Shown here in pieces: positions 17,852 to 27,051 of a stretch of 64,000 nt of DNA (positions are counted from its first letter, which is position 1; each line of letters starts with the position of its first letter). The notes beneath the pieces were generated by a model. It saw only the letters and a program-made list of their open reading frames with translations, was not told where the DNA came from and did not search any database. The stretch is from contig NZ_JAUOQT010000002.1 in NCBI RefSeq assembly GCF_030547245.1, positions 310,001 to 374,000 of the forward strand. The letters are read 5' to 3'. Origin of the DNA: Oceanihabitans sp. 2_MG-2023. Lineage in GTDB: Bacteria; Bacteroidota; Bacteroidia; Flavobacteriales; Flavobacteriaceae. Position numbers and translations under genes: made by a program.

Positions 17852-18601
17852 TTATTCGTTTAATAGTTTATTAATATCTTGTTTCAACATGGTTATCTGT
17901 TGTTCTTGGCCATCGTCGTCTACTTTTTCTTCTTCAGAGATCATACCGTTGTAATAAATAATTGGATTTCCGTTTACTACTCTAGATCTTATAAAACCAT
18001 TTTTATCAATTAAGGCAAAGTTTCCAGAATGTTCAAAACCTCCTTCTACTTCTTCCTCTTCTGCAGTATATAAATTAAAACCTTTATTTGCTAAATCATA
18101 AATTACTTCTTGATCTCCTGTCATTAAATGCCAGTTTGGATTTGTGATTTTATATTTTTCAGCGTACGCTTTTAATACTTCGGAAGTATCATGAGCTGGG
18201 TTAATGGTAAAAGATGCTACACCAAAATTTCTATTCTCTGGAAATGTATTTTGTATTTCTACTAAATTGCGACTCATTCTAGGGCAAATAGTAGGACAGG
18301 TAGTAAAGAAAAATTCTATAACGTAAACTTTACCTAAATAATCTTCGTTGGTTATTATTTTACCATCTTGATTAGCAAAACTAAAGTTTGGTACTTTTTT
18401 CGCTTCGCCATTAATTTCAAGAAAAGCTAAATCTGAAGTTCTTATTGTTCTATCTTCATTCGATACACTTACACTTCTACTCTCTTCTCTTGTAACATCT
18501 TTATTTGTGATTCTATCTACTATTTTTGGTATAAAAATAATTCCGAATACTAAGATAGTTAATGCTATACCTATGTATGAATAGTTTGTTTTCTTGCTCA
18601 T
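17852..18601 (-). CDS. SCO family copper chaperone / thiol oxidoreductase
   Basis: 249 residues anchored by an N-terminal helix (~9-28). The thioredoxin-like domain carries the SCO motif CPTICP (CxxxC) in FFFTTCPTICPRM and the distal His in FEHSGNF that completes the Cu site. SCO proteins deliver copper to the CuA centre of oxidase subunit II or keep its cysteines reduced. The client is probably CtaC at 48782-49849. It lies 61 bp upstream of the DUF420 gene and 80 bp downstream of a Cys-less SCO-like gene, all on one strand. Confidence 0.92.
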   Translation of the reverse strand: MSKKTNYSYIGIALTILVFGIIFIPKIVDRITNKDVTREESRSVSVSNEDRTIRTSDLAFLEINGEAKKVPNFSFANQDGKIITNEDYLGKVYVIEFFFTTCPTICPRMSRNLVEIQNTFPENRNFGVASFTINPAHDTSEVLKAYAEKYKITNPNWHLMTGDQEVIYDLANKGFNLYTAEEEEVEGGFEHSGNFALIDKNGFIRSRVVNGNPIIYYNGMISEEEKVDDDGQEQQITMLKQDINKLLNE

Positions 18602-18681
18602 ATTATTTCTTTTAAGGCCATTTCGATAAGCTTAGTGAGATATGTTTTAAAAGAGTCTGTATTTTTTTATAACGACAAATA

Positions 18682-19398
18682 TTATTCTGTTACGTTTTGT
18701 AAATCGTTTGCTCTTCTGGTTTCCGAATTAAAATTCCCTTTTCGTTTTTGTCTGTATTCTGTAAATAGGATTCTTAGATCTTCACTCATTTTATTTTTAA
18801 GCTCAGCTACTTCTATACAATCGTAAGATTTCATTTGGTAAGCTGGTTTATTCTTTTGCTTTTCATTGTCTGATCTATCGTCTATTCTTCCTCTTAAATT
18901 TAATTCTTTATCAATAATTACAACATCGTCTGTTGCAAAATTTGCATCTAAATCACTAATTAAGTGAAGGCTTTTGTATAGTTTAAGAATTTCTTTATTT
19001 GAAGCGGAAACGTATTTCCAGTATTTTAACGGTTCGTATTTACTTAATTCACTCTTTAATAGCTGTACTTCTGTTTTTGTGCTATCTGGAACAACCATAA
19101 CGATTTGAAACTTTTTGAAGCCTTTAAACTTATCATACATTAACTCTTTTAAGTTAGACATTGCTGTAAGTTTATCTATTGGTTTTTTGCCTACAAAACC
19201 TAAAATGGTAATATGATCTTTTAGAAGGATCGTTTCGTTTTCTAAAGACGTAAAAGAAGTAATATCTAATACATTTTCTTCTAGTATATCTAAAGCAATA
19301 TAGTTGTGTTTTGCAGGATATAGAAACAATAGAAATAGTACTGGAAGGAAGAATAAAATTCCAAGAATTAGATTTCTTTTAAGACGCTTTTTGTTCAT
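18682..19398 (-). CDS. membrane-anchored SCO/thioredoxin-like protein lacking the cysteine motif
   Basis: 238 residues. A Lys/Arg-rich N-terminus and one membrane helix (~10-28) precede a domain that follows the SCO order: a strand ITILGFVG where SCO has the CxxxC loop, a helix, VVPDSTKTE, a KYWKYVSAS segment, then DDVVIIDKELNLRGRID, which matches the SCO strand 'ALIDKNGFIRSR'. The active-site cysteines are absent, with GKKPID in their place, so it cannot bind Cu in the SCO way. A structural or regulatory role in oxidase assembly is inferred. The tail is highly charged. Confidence 0.55.
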   Translation of the reverse strand: MNKKRLKRNLILGILFFLPVLFLLFLYPAKHNYIALDILEENVLDITSFTSLENETILLKDHITILGFVGKKPIDKLTAMSNLKELMYDKFKGFKKFQIVMVVPDSTKTEVQLLKSELSKYEPLKYWKYVSASNKEILKLYKSLHLISDLDANFATDDVVIIDKELNLRGRIDDRSDNEKQKNKPAYQMKSYDCIEVAELKNKMSEDLRILFTEYRQKRKGNFNSETRRANDLQNVTE

Positions 19399-19410
19399 GC
19401 TACAAAAATA

Positions 19411-19438
19411 AAAAAAGGTGGTTTAATAACCACCTTTT
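19411..19438 (-). terminator. intrinsic terminator after the COX IV gene
   Basis: An 11-bp perfect stem (19413-19423 with 19428-19438) has a 4-nt loop, with a T-run on the minus strand. It ends the ctaB-coxIII-coxIII-coxIV run and separates it from the SCO-like gene. Confidence 0.8.
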
Positions 19439-19466
19439 ATATCTATTTTAACTGAAAAGTTTTTAT

Positions 19467-19847
19467 TTAAAAATCACGTTTTACAAAACCTGAAGAGTAT
19501 ACAGTTTCAATATAACCACCTTCTTGTAAAAGAATGAATATTAGGTAAAGGATCAAGAAAACAGCTGTCCATACTACCATTCGTCTTAATGCTTTTACTT
19601 CATCACGCATGTGCATAAAATCCCAAGTAATGTAATAGGCTTTTACTATAGTTAATATAATGAATATCCAGTTTAAGATTTTCATTCCTAAAAACTTACT
19701 CATTAAAGCTTCTGGTTTTACAATACCTAATACAACTTCAATTATTGTTACAAAAGTTAAGAATGCTAATACACCCCAAATCTTTGCGGTATTGGATTTA
19801 AATTTCCATAATCCTCTGAAAATCTCTAATTTATGTTCGTGTGCCAT
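19467..19847 (-). CDS. cytochrome c oxidase subunit IV (prokaryotic type)
   Basis: 126 residues with three membrane helices (~24-44, 57-78, 90-110). The pattern TIVKAYYITWDFMHMRDE is characteristic of the COX4_pro family. It is an accessory membrane subunit of the heme-copper oxidase with no redox cofactor. It is 57 bp downstream of a subunit III gene and is followed by an intrinsic terminator. Confidence 0.85.
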   Translation of the reverse strand: MAHEHKLEIFRGLWKFKSNTAKIWGVLAFLTFVTIIEVVLGIVKPEALMSKFLGMKILNWIFIILTIVKAYYITWDFMHMRDEVKALRRMVVWTAVFLILYLIFILLQEGGYIETVYSSGFVKRDF

Positions 19848-19904
19848 TATATATGTTTTTTATATTCCCTCTTTCGAGGAAAGAAAAATAAATTTTTTAA
19901 TTAA

Positions 19905-20882
19905 TTAAACTAGGTAGAAGAATGTAAATACAAACACCCAAACTAAATCGACAAAGTGCCAATAAAGTCCAACTTTTTCAACCATTTCATAACTTTTACG
20001 TCTTTCGTAAGTTCCAAGAATAACATTAAAGAAAATAATGATATTAATAACAACTCCTGAGAAGACGTGAAAACCGTGAAAACCTGTAATAAAGAAAAAG
20101 AAATCAGCAAATAATGGTGAACCATATTCATTGACATGAAGGTTAGCTCCTTTTACAAATAACCTACCGTTTTCTTTTAGTTGTTTAATAGACTCTTCTC
20201 TTGATAAAACCGTCTTTTTTCCATCTGCATCAATAATTTGAGTTCTTACTAAAACATCTGGATGTGCTTCTAAACCTTTAGTAATCTCGGACATTGTATA
20301 AGTAGGAAGTTCACTTTCGTTAACAAACCACAAACCGTTTTTGCTTTCATGTTGTGTTCTGTCTCCAGCTTCTACTTTAGCAAAATCTGCAACAGCAACT
20401 CGATGTCCTTCGGTATCAACAAACTGTAAAATGTTTCCACCCTTTGTTTGTACAGCACCAAATTCTCCTTTAATAAAAGTATTCCATTCCCATGCTTGAG
20501 AACCAACAAATATTAAACCACCAATTACTGTTAAAAACATGTAAATAGTTACTTTCGCTTTATTCATATGGTGACCAGCATCTACCGCAAGCACCATCGT
20601 TACTGAAGACATAATAAGCACAAATGTCATGAAAGCAACATAATACATTGGTGCTTCTACACCATGTAAGAAAGGAAAGTGAGTAAACACTTCATCTGCA
20701 ATTGGCCAAGAATTTATAAACTTAAATCTTGAAAACCCATAGGCAGCTAAAAATGCTGAAAATGTTAATGCATCGGAAACGATGAAAAACCACATCATCA
20801 TTTTTCCATAACTTGCATGTAGAGGTTTGTTTCCTCCTCCCCAAGTTTTTCCTTCTGTTCCAGTAGCTACTGTAGTATTCAT
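19905..20882 (-). CDS. cytochrome c oxidase subunit III with soluble insertion
   Basis: 325 residues. Helices occur at ~28-50, 78-100 and 112-132, then a hydrophilic insertion of about 120 residues (~138-256), then three C-terminal helices. These include the family motifs FFFFITGFHGFHVFSGV and GLYWHFVDLVWVFVFTFFYL. The His/Trp WHFVD motif near the C-terminus is diagnostic for subunit III. The soluble insertion is not part of the classical fold and would project from the membrane. It probably shares a transcript with the second subunit III and ctaB upstream. Confidence 0.9.
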   Translation of the reverse strand: MNTTVATGTEGKTWGGGNKPLHASYGKMMMWFFIVSDALTFSAFLAAYGFSRFKFINSWPIADEVFTHFPFLHGVEAPMYYVAFMTFVLIMSSVTMVLAVDAGHHMNKAKVTIYMFLTVIGGLIFVGSQAWEWNTFIKGEFGAVQTKGGNILQFVDTEGHRVAVADFAKVEAGDRTQHESKNGLWFVNESELPTYTMSEITKGLEAHPDVLVRTQIIDADGKKTVLSREESIKQLKENGRLFVKGANLHVNEYGSPLFADFFFFITGFHGFHVFSGVVINIIIFFNVILGTYERRKSYEMVEKVGLYWHFVDLVWVFVFTFFYLV

Positions 20883-21020
20883 ATAATTGGTTTAGTTATT
20901 AAAAGTTGCACAAAAATAATCATTTTATTTTTCTAACGAAACATACAACACTAAATTTTAATAGACTCTAGATAAGCTTTAGCTAATACGCTAAAAAAGA
21001 ACCTTAAAAAAGCGTTAAAT

Positions 21021-21602
21021 TTATCTTACAAAATATAAAAACAAAAAGAGATATACCCAAAGTATATCTATAAAATGCCAAAAGGTTGCAGCTAGCTCTA
21101 AGCCTAGCATATTTGTCGCATTATACTTTTGTTTAAAATGATTATAAATTACTACTAACAAGCAAATCAAGCCAACAACAACATGTAAAATATGCACCAT
21201 TGCTATTAAATAAATATAAGACATGGTAACATTACTAGCTGCACCAGTAAAGTAATACCCTAAATCTATAATTTGCTGAAAGCCTTGAAATTGATTTATA
21301 ATAAAAACAACACCTAAAACTAAAGTAGCTAACAACCATATAGTAGTTTGTTGTCTATTGTTATTTTTTAAAGCACGTTTTGCTAAAATAAAGGTAATAC
21401 TACTTATAATAATTACTACAGTACTTATTATAAATGCATTTGGTAACACAAAGTCTTTTAACCAATCTGGTCTAGCACTACTTACCACAAAAGCACTAGT
21501 CCATCCGGCAAAAGACATTACTAATGATATTATCCCAAACCAAAGCATCATTTTTTTTGCTCTGCCGTGTTTTTCCTGTAAAGTACCCTGAGTTAAATCC
21601 AT
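21021..21602 (-). CDS. cytochrome c oxidase subunit III family protein (compact paralog)
   Basis: 193 residues with five predicted helices. The first begins near MLWFGIISLVMSFAGW and the last contains ATFWHFIDILWVYLFLFLYF, the subunit III signature. It lacks the soluble insertion of its neighbour and is two base pairs from ctaB (stop 21605). Flavobacteria commonly carry two such subunit III proteins side by side. Whether both sit in one oxidase is unknown. Confidence 0.9.
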   Translation of the reverse strand: MDLTQGTLQEKHGRAKKMMLWFGIISLVMSFAGWTSAFVVSSARPDWLKDFVLPNAFIISTVVIIISSITFILAKRALKNNNRQQTTIWLLATLVLGVVFIINQFQGFQQIIDLGYYFTGAASNVTMSYIYLIAMVHILHVVVGLICLLVVIYNHFKQKYNATNMLGLELAATFWHFIDILWVYLFLFLYFVR

Positions 21603-21604
21603 GA

Positions 21605-22498
21605 TTAACGTATAAATTTATCTAATACATATACTATTTGTAGCAATGTAATATAAGAAACACTAGCAATCATTAATGTTTTTGCTGCTTGTGTTGTCAT
21701 TTTTTTGAATAATTGAAGTGCAAAATAAAGTAAAACCAAACCTAAAAGGCCAACAATAACTGCCGAAATTGGTGTTATGTATAATTTTCCTGTAAAACCA
21801 AATGCTGGAATTAACGACGCTAAAACTGTCCATATGGTATATACAATGGTTTGTACAGCTGTACCTTTATCTTTTTTTCTGGTAGGTAACATAAAGAAAC
21901 CTCCTTTTTTATAGTCATCGAATAAAAACCAACCTATTGCCCAAAAATGTGGGAATTGCCAAAAAAATTGAATAGCAAATAAGGTGCCTGGTTCTATACC
22001 AAAATCGTTAGTAGCGGCAACCCAACCTAACATAAACGGTATTGCTCCGGGAATCGCTCCTACAAAAACAGATAATGGTGTTTTTGTTTTTAATGGTGTG
22101 TATACACAAGCATATAAAAATATGGAAATTGCTCCAAACATAGCTGTTTGCGGATTTATTACATATAAAATAACAAGTCCTAAAATGGTAAAAATAGTGG
22201 CAATTGCAAAAGCAGTATTTACAGACATTCTTTCCGCAGCAACTGGTCTATCTTTAGTTCTATCCATTAAAGCATCTAAATCTTTTTCTATAATTTGATT
22301 AAATGCATTAGATGCTCCAACCATAAAATAACCACCAAAAGCTAAAAGAGTAAGTGTGGTATAGTCTACAGTTTCTACTCCTAATAAATAACCTGCTACC
22401 GAAGAAAACACGACACTTAATGCCAAGCGCATTTTAGTAATTTCTTTAAAATCTGAAATTATGCTATGTTGTACTGAAGATGTAGCTGTTGTACTCAA
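21605..22498 (-). CDS. ctaB: protoheme IX farnesyltransferase (heme O synthase)
   Basis: A UbiA-family membrane prenyltransferase with eight or nine helices. The polyprenyl-diphosphate site is visible as NQIIEKDLDALMDRTKDRP near residue ~76-96, and a second acidic region is in FLFDDYKKGGF. It converts heme B to heme O for the oxidase. There is no ATG before the conserved region. TTG codons at 22498 (LSTTATSS) and 22525 are the plausible starts, giving 297 or 306 residues. The nearer one is chosen, with low certainty. No heme A synthase was found in the window. Confidence 0.9.
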   Translation of the reverse strand: MSTTATSSVQHSIISDFKEITKMRLALSVVFSSVAGYLLGVETVDYTTLTLLAFGGYFMVGASNAFNQIIEKDLDALMDRTKDRPVAAERMSVNTAFAIATIFTILGLVILYVINPQTAMFGAISIFLYACVYTPLKTKTPLSVFVGAIPGAIPFMLGWVAATNDFGIEPGTLFAIQFFWQFPHFWAIGWFLFDDYKKGGFFMLPTRKKDKGTAVQTIVYTIWTVLASLIPAFGFTGKLYITPISAVIVGLLGLVLLYFALQLFKKMTTQAAKTLMIASVSYITLLQIVYVLDKFIR

Positions 22499-22552
22499 AT
22501 AAAACGCTTTGTTTTGCGAGTGCAAAGATAGTTTATAAAAGCATATTTAAAA

Positions 22553-22587
22553 AGAAAAAACCACAAGGTTTTAGGTTGTGGTTTTTT
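22553..22587 (-). terminator. intrinsic terminator after the RemB-like gene
   Basis: A 12-bp perfect stem (22555-22566 with 22576-22587) has a 9-nt loop. On the minus strand it ends in a T-run. It separates the RemB-like gene from ctaB. Confidence 0.8.
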
Positions 22588-22760
22588 GTTCTTGTCTTTT
22601 ACATCAAAAAACAATTAAGCAAAACAACACACCATAAATTAATCTTAATTACATACTCCTCTGGTATTAATTACAATTGGTCAATAGAAATGAAATTGCA
22701 TTTCTTTACTAATAAAAATTTCGTCAAATTATATGAGATTCCTTCTTTCAAAGGAATTGT

Positions 22761-24848
22761 CTACAAATCAAAATACCAATTAAACAAGTCTGTACGTATA
22801 CCAAAATTAAACCAAACGGTATTATTTTTAAATGCAGTACTTGTTTGTGCTTCTGGATTAAAGTCTCTAATAGTTATATCTGCAAATATTTTCAGGTTGG
22901 TTGCTGGGTTTATTAAATAACCTGCTTGAAGGTTTGTGTAGAATGTTTTTGTCTTGTTTCCTTGTCCTACGGTAATTCCAGTGTCACTTGGTCTATTATT
23001 ATAGGTTTCGTAAATATTGTTTCCGTAACTAATATTATTATCAAAATCTAAACCTCTATTCCCTAGGTTTATTTTAGCATTTGCAAACCAGCGTTTATAA
23101 TGGTAACGACCAATTAAAACTAACTCACTAAAGTTTGCTCCCCAAAGATGTGCCATAGATTGGTTATTATGCCCATAATTTAAAAATGTCGTATTGTGCG
23201 AATAAGTATATGGCCTTACTCTATTATACTCCGCTTGCAACATCAAGTTATTCACTTTAAAAGCATTATAATATTTTAAACCTAATTGGTAACCAAATTT
23301 ATTTTTCCAACTTTTTTCTCCTCCTGTAATATCATTTAATGAAAATTCATCTAACACAAATTGACTATATGCATTTATATTGTCGTTCACTTTATATTTT
23401 GCAGATAAACCCATTATAGCATTACCTGCGTCTTGCCCAGTTTCGAACTCAATCGCTCTATAAAAAATAATTGGATTTAGGTAATTTACATCAAAACCTC
23501 TGTTTTGCGATTTTGCCCAAACTATAGATTCGAAAAAACCAATATTTAAACGTTTTGTAGCATTCCAGCTTAAAAAGTGCGTTGCCATGTATTTATTTAA
23601 ATAGGCGCCATCTTCGTCTGTTCCAGCAGGTGTAACATCCTTTAACCACATCCAAGTATTGGTATATTTAATTTTCCAGAACTTGGTGTTAATTTTTAAA
23701 AATGGAGAAGGGCTAGCAACATCACTTACAAATAAGGAACGATATCCGTCACCAATAAAATTCTTACCATGACCAAATTGCACGTTTAAAAAATTGGTAG
23801 GTGAATAAGACAAGTATGCTTCAGCAACCGGATAATCATAAGAGTCGGCTTTAAATCGTTTTGCAATTCCTCTTCCGGGAATTATTGCAACCTCATCAGA
23901 AGCTTTAATAGATTCGGCATATTGATTATAATATTGCGCAAAGCGTCCTTGACTTTCAAAAACCGAAGCATAGAAACTAAATTTCTTACCTAATCCTCCT
24001 TGAATATTAATTCCTCTTGTATTATTATAGGTAGAACTAAATTCGGCGTCGGTATCTTTACCAACTTCAAAATCAAAAATAGGATCTATAGTAAACCAAT
24101 AATTTTCGGCTTGGTAACGAACCATGTGTTCATTCCATAATTTTCTAGACACTAAAGTTTCTTTTCCTTTATGCAATGCTTCATTTTCGGCTTTAAAATC
24201 GTAATATTTGGAAACATCTTCATATATAAAAGGCTTAGATGCAGTATGGCTATTAGTACCTACTAGATTAATATTCCTATCAAATTTAGCATATGCACTA
24301 TGCGTAAAAGGTATATTTAACTGACTCGTATATTCTTTGTTTGTATAAGGAACAAGTTTTTTATTTACGCTATCGTATTCGGTTTTAACAGTCTCTTCTA
24401 TAGACAATTCCTCATCTACTTTTGTAATACTTCTTTTTTGAACTGCTTGATTTATAATAGGAATTTGAATGGGAATAGAATATTGCTTAAAGGTTGGTTT
24501 ACCATTATAGGTTCCTGGTTTAATCTTTGGTAATGCTTCAAAAACACGAGTAGCTTCTTTTTTTAACTCCTCGTACATTGCATCCACATAAACCACTTTA
24601 AAAGCACCTTCTTTATCTACTTCAAAAAGCACAACAACTTCGCCGCTATACTTTTCTTCGGAAACATTTTCTGGTGTTTTAAATGTATTATAAATATGAT
24701 TTAACACGTTAGCATCAAAACAATTTTGAAGGTTTTCAATTTCTGAAGCTTCACAATTTGGAAAAACGGGAGGTTTTTCGAAAAAGGAATCTTCTTGAGA
24801 AAAAGTAACATAAGGAAGAAGAAGAAGTAAAAGGATGAATTTCTTCAT
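22761..24848 (-). CDS. RemB-like outer-membrane protein with N-terminal TonB-C-like domain
   Basis: 695 residues. Signal peptide 1-17 is followed by a domain (~25-130) that opens with PPVFPNCEASE and ends KPTFKQYSIPIQIP. It matches the C-terminal domain of the two TonB-like proteins encoded upstream. A linker and a long beta-barrel-like region (~165-695) follow, with many aromatic alternating strands and a terminal aromatic residue pattern (TDLFNWYFDL). The barrel part resembles proteins annotated in flavobacteria as gliding protein RemB. That name is from memory of the family and is held with moderate confidence. It is terminated by the hairpin at 22553. Confidence 0.6.
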   Translation of the reverse strand: MKKFILLLLLLPYVTFSQEDSFFEKPPVFPNCEASEIENLQNCFDANVLNHIYNTFKTPENVSEEKYSGEVVVLFEVDKEGAFKVVYVDAMYEELKKEATRVFEALPKIKPGTYNGKPTFKQYSIPIQIPIINQAVQKRSITKVDEELSIEETVKTEYDSVNKKLVPYTNKEYTSQLNIPFTHSAYAKFDRNINLVGTNSHTASKPFIYEDVSKYYDFKAENEALHKGKETLVSRKLWNEHMVRYQAENYWFTIDPIFDFEVGKDTDAEFSSTYNNTRGINIQGGLGKKFSFYASVFESQGRFAQYYNQYAESIKASDEVAIIPGRGIAKRFKADSYDYPVAEAYLSYSPTNFLNVQFGHGKNFIGDGYRSLFVSDVASPSPFLKINTKFWKIKYTNTWMWLKDVTPAGTDEDGAYLNKYMATHFLSWNATKRLNIGFFESIVWAKSQNRGFDVNYLNPIIFYRAIEFETGQDAGNAIMGLSAKYKVNDNINAYSQFVLDEFSLNDITGGEKSWKNKFGYQLGLKYYNAFKVNNLMLQAEYNRVRPYTYSHNTTFLNYGHNNQSMAHLWGANFSELVLIGRYHYKRWFANAKINLGNRGLDFDNNISYGNNIYETYNNRPSDTGITVGQGNKTKTFYTNLQAGYLINPATNLKIFADITIRDFNPEAQTSTAFKNNTVWFNFGIRTDLFNWYFDL

Positions 24849-24911
24849 AATAGGTTTCGCTGTTTTTTTATAATGTGGTAAGATACTATTTTTTTAGAAT
24901 TTGATAGACCC

Positions 24912-24947
24912 AAAAAAATCGTTAACAACAACTTATTAACGATTTTT
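24912..24947 (-). terminator. intrinsic terminator after the second TonB-like gene
   Basis: A 12-bp perfect stem (24914-24925 with 24936-24947) has a 10-nt loop and an A/T-run on each side. It follows the stop at 24967 by about 20 bp. Confidence 0.7.
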
Positions 24948-24966
24948 ATAGAATTAATATGTTCAA

Positions 24967-25770
24967 TTAATTTTGAACACTAAATTTAATCGGTATTCCA
25001 TAAATAACGGAAACATTTTTATCTTTTTGTTTTCCTGGTGTCATTTTTGGTAAATCACCAATAACTTCTTTAGCTTCATCTTCAAGTTCTTTATGAGCAG
25101 ATCTAGCTTGTACACTGGTAACATTTCCGTTTCTATCTATTTTAAACATAACATTAATTTGTTGTATTCCTTCTAGGCCTAAATCGCTAGCAATGTCTGT
25201 ATCAAATTTTTTCTGAATATGTTTTCCTATTTTTTCAGACATGCAGGCTTTACGCTCTTCATTGGTTGTAGCACTTTCACATCCTGGAAAAACAGGTACA
25301 ATTTCAACAAAATCGAGAGGAATTTCTATTATTGGATCTGGCTCTTTTACATTGGGAACATCGACAATAGCAACTACAGGGTTATCTACTATTGGAGGAT
25401 CTTCTACAACCACTTCTGTAATAACAGCATCTGGCGTATCGTTTGCGACAGTAGTATACACATCTACCAACTTTGCTTTTTTCACCTTTTCTATTGGGAC
25501 TGGTTCTTTTATCACTAGAGGTTCCTCAATGACATAATTAATATCAATTAAATCATCATCGATATCTAAAGGAATGGCATAACCAACCTCTAAAGATTTT
25601 GTTTCAAACTGCATTTCTAAAAGGCCGTAGCTAAATAGTAAACATACAATTAAACCAACTTGAAAGTAAATGGTAGAGTTTTTTTGTAAATTTGCATCAT
25701 GCTTTTGTGATTTTTTTACGTTTTCCTCTTTTTGGTCATTGAGGTCGTAAGCATTTTTAAAATTTCTCAT
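24967..25770 (-). CDS. TonB-like energy-transducer protein
   Basis: 267 residues. An N-terminal cytoplasmic stretch of ~34 residues is followed by one membrane helix (~35-52), an acidic Pro/Val-rich periplasmic spacer (~60-155) and a TonB C-terminal domain (~158-267). The C-terminal domain contains VPVFPGCESA, INVMFKIDRNGNVTSV and PKMTPGKQKDKNVSV. It would link an ExbBD-type motor to outer-membrane transporters, although no exbBD is in this window. A paralog lies just upstream. The spacer is short of the usual Lys-Pro and Glu-Pro blocks. Confidence 0.82.
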   Translation of the reverse strand: MRNFKNAYDLNDQKEENVKKSQKHDANLQKNSTIYFQVGLIVCLLFSYGLLEMQFETKSLEVGYAIPLDIDDDLIDINYVIEEPLVIKEPVPIEKVKKAKLVDVYTTVANDTPDAVITEVVVEDPPIVDNPVVAIVDVPNVKEPDPIIEIPLDFVEIVPVFPGCESATTNEERKACMSEKIGKHIQKKFDTDIASDLGLEGIQQINVMFKIDRNGNVTSVQARSAHKELEDEAKEVIGDLPKMTPGKQKDKNVSVIYGIPIKFSVQN

Positions 25771-25822
25771 AATATTAAAGGTTTTAATGTTAATGTTATG
25801 ATAAAATCACAATAAGTATACC

Positions 25823-25860
25823 AAAAAAGAAATCCCGTTACAAATAATGTAACGGGATTT
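25823..25860 (-). terminator. intrinsic terminator after the first TonB-like gene
   Basis: A 12-bp perfect GC-containing stem (25830-25841 with 25849-25860) has a 7-nt loop and a T-run on the minus strand. It separates the two TonB-like genes into separate transcripts. Confidence 0.85.
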
Positions 25861-25886
25861 TAATTTATGTGGAAAAACGTATGGTA

Positions 25887-26615
25887 TTAGTCTTGCACTT
25901 GAAAAGAAATTGGAAATCCGTAAGGTACTGTTACCGATTTACCACGTTGCATACCTGGTTTCATTTTAGGCAATTGACTTACTACCTTTACAGCTTCTTG
26001 TTCTAATTTTGGATGTGGTGCTCTTGCACGTACACCAACTACATTTCCGTTTTTATCTACTTTAAACTGAATGCTTATTCTGTGCTTTCCAGCGTTTAAT
26101 CCTAAATCTTGTGCTAAATCTGTATTAAATTTTTTGTTTACAAACTTGCTGATTTTTTCAGACATACATTTTTTTCTTGCATTGTTGTTTGCTTCTTTTT
26201 CACAACCTGGAAAAACAGGAACGTTTTCAATAACAGCAAAAGGTACTTCTATATCTTCTTCTACTTCTTCAATTTCTTCTACTTCTTCTACTTCAACAAT
26301 TTCTTCTTCTTGACTAGTTTCTGTAGATTCAATTACTGTTTCTTCAACTTCAACTTCATCTTCAACAACTTCAATTACTTCTGGTGCTGCTGGAGGTGGT
26401 GGTGGAGGTGGAGGTGTTTGTAATTGCTCTGTAATTGGCACTTCTTCCTCTAACTCTTCATCTAGATTTAATTGTCCAATATCTATAATAGACTTATCGT
26501 ATGTTTTATAATTAATTGCAAAATTCGTTAAAAATAACATTAATGCTAGACCTACTAAAAAGTATAGGCCACTATTTCTACCAACGTTTGCTTTAGGATT
26601 TTTCTTAAGTTCCAT
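25887..26615 (-). CDS. TonB-like energy-transducer protein with polyproline spacer
   Basis: 242 residues. One membrane helix (~15-33) follows a basic N-terminus. The spacer has an eight-proline run (~69-76) and then a Glu/Val-rich acidic tract (~80-125). The TonB C-terminal domain is at ~128-242, with VPVFPGCEKEA, ISIQFKVDKNGNVVGV and PKMKPGMQRGKSV. It is the paralog of 24967-25770 and shares the VFPGCE..CMSEKI segment with it. It is terminated by its own hairpin. The polyproline-acidic spacer is typical of Bacteroidota TonB proteins. Confidence 0.88.
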   Translation of the reverse strand: MELKKNPKANVGRNSGLYFLVGLALMLFLTNFAINYKTYDKSIIDIGQLNLDEELEEEVPITEQLQTPPPPPPPPAAPEVIEVVEDEVEVEETVIESTETSQEEEIVEVEEVEEIEEVEEDIEVPFAVIENVPVFPGCEKEANNNARKKCMSEKISKFVNKKFNTDLAQDLGLNAGKHRISIQFKVDKNGNVVGVRARAPHPKLEQEAVKVVSQLPKMKPGMQRGKSVTVPYGFPISFQVQD

Positions 26616-26676
26616 GATTATATGTTTTTACTTGTTGCTAAAATAACCATTTATTTGGCAAATAAGCAAGGGTTTA

Positions 26677-27051
26677 TTATTTTTTAACTTTAGTTTTTTT
26701 TAGTAGTAATAAAAACACAATGGTTATACCTACTCCTAATGTATTGGCTAATATATCATTATTATCTGCTACTCGTGTATTGGTTAACATACCTTGTAAT
26801 GCTTCAATAAGTATACCAAAAATTACAGATACAATTGCTGCAACTACTAATGCTTTGTTAAAGGGCCAATTAAATTTAATATGAAATGTTTGAAACCAAA
26901 ACCAAGATAAAGCACTATAAGCGATAAAGTGCAATATCTTATCGGTATTAGAATAGTTTATATTTGGTATACCTGAAATATGAATAAGACTTGCTATTGT
27001 TAAAACAACAGTATAACATATCGTAATACCAAATGTAAATTTTTTAAGCAC
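26677..27051 (-). CDS. VanZ family membrane protein
   Basis: 124 residues with four helices (~7-28, 40-58, 66-88, 98-120). The VanZ-like motif is present: DKILHFIAYSALSWF and a Glu in the third helix (GILIEALQG) followed by R-x-x-D-x-x-D-x-x-A-N (RVADNNDILANTLG). The family includes the teicoplanin-resistance accessory VanZ, but most members are of unknown function. Its start overlaps the 3' end of gcvH by 8 bp, so the two are translationally coupled. Confidence 0.88.
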   Translation of the reverse strand: MLKKFTFGITICYTVVLTIASLIHISGIPNINYSNTDKILHFIAYSALSWFWFQTFHIKFNWPFNKALVVAAIVSVIFGILIEALQGMLTNTRVADNNDILANTLGVGITIVFLLLLKKTKVKK

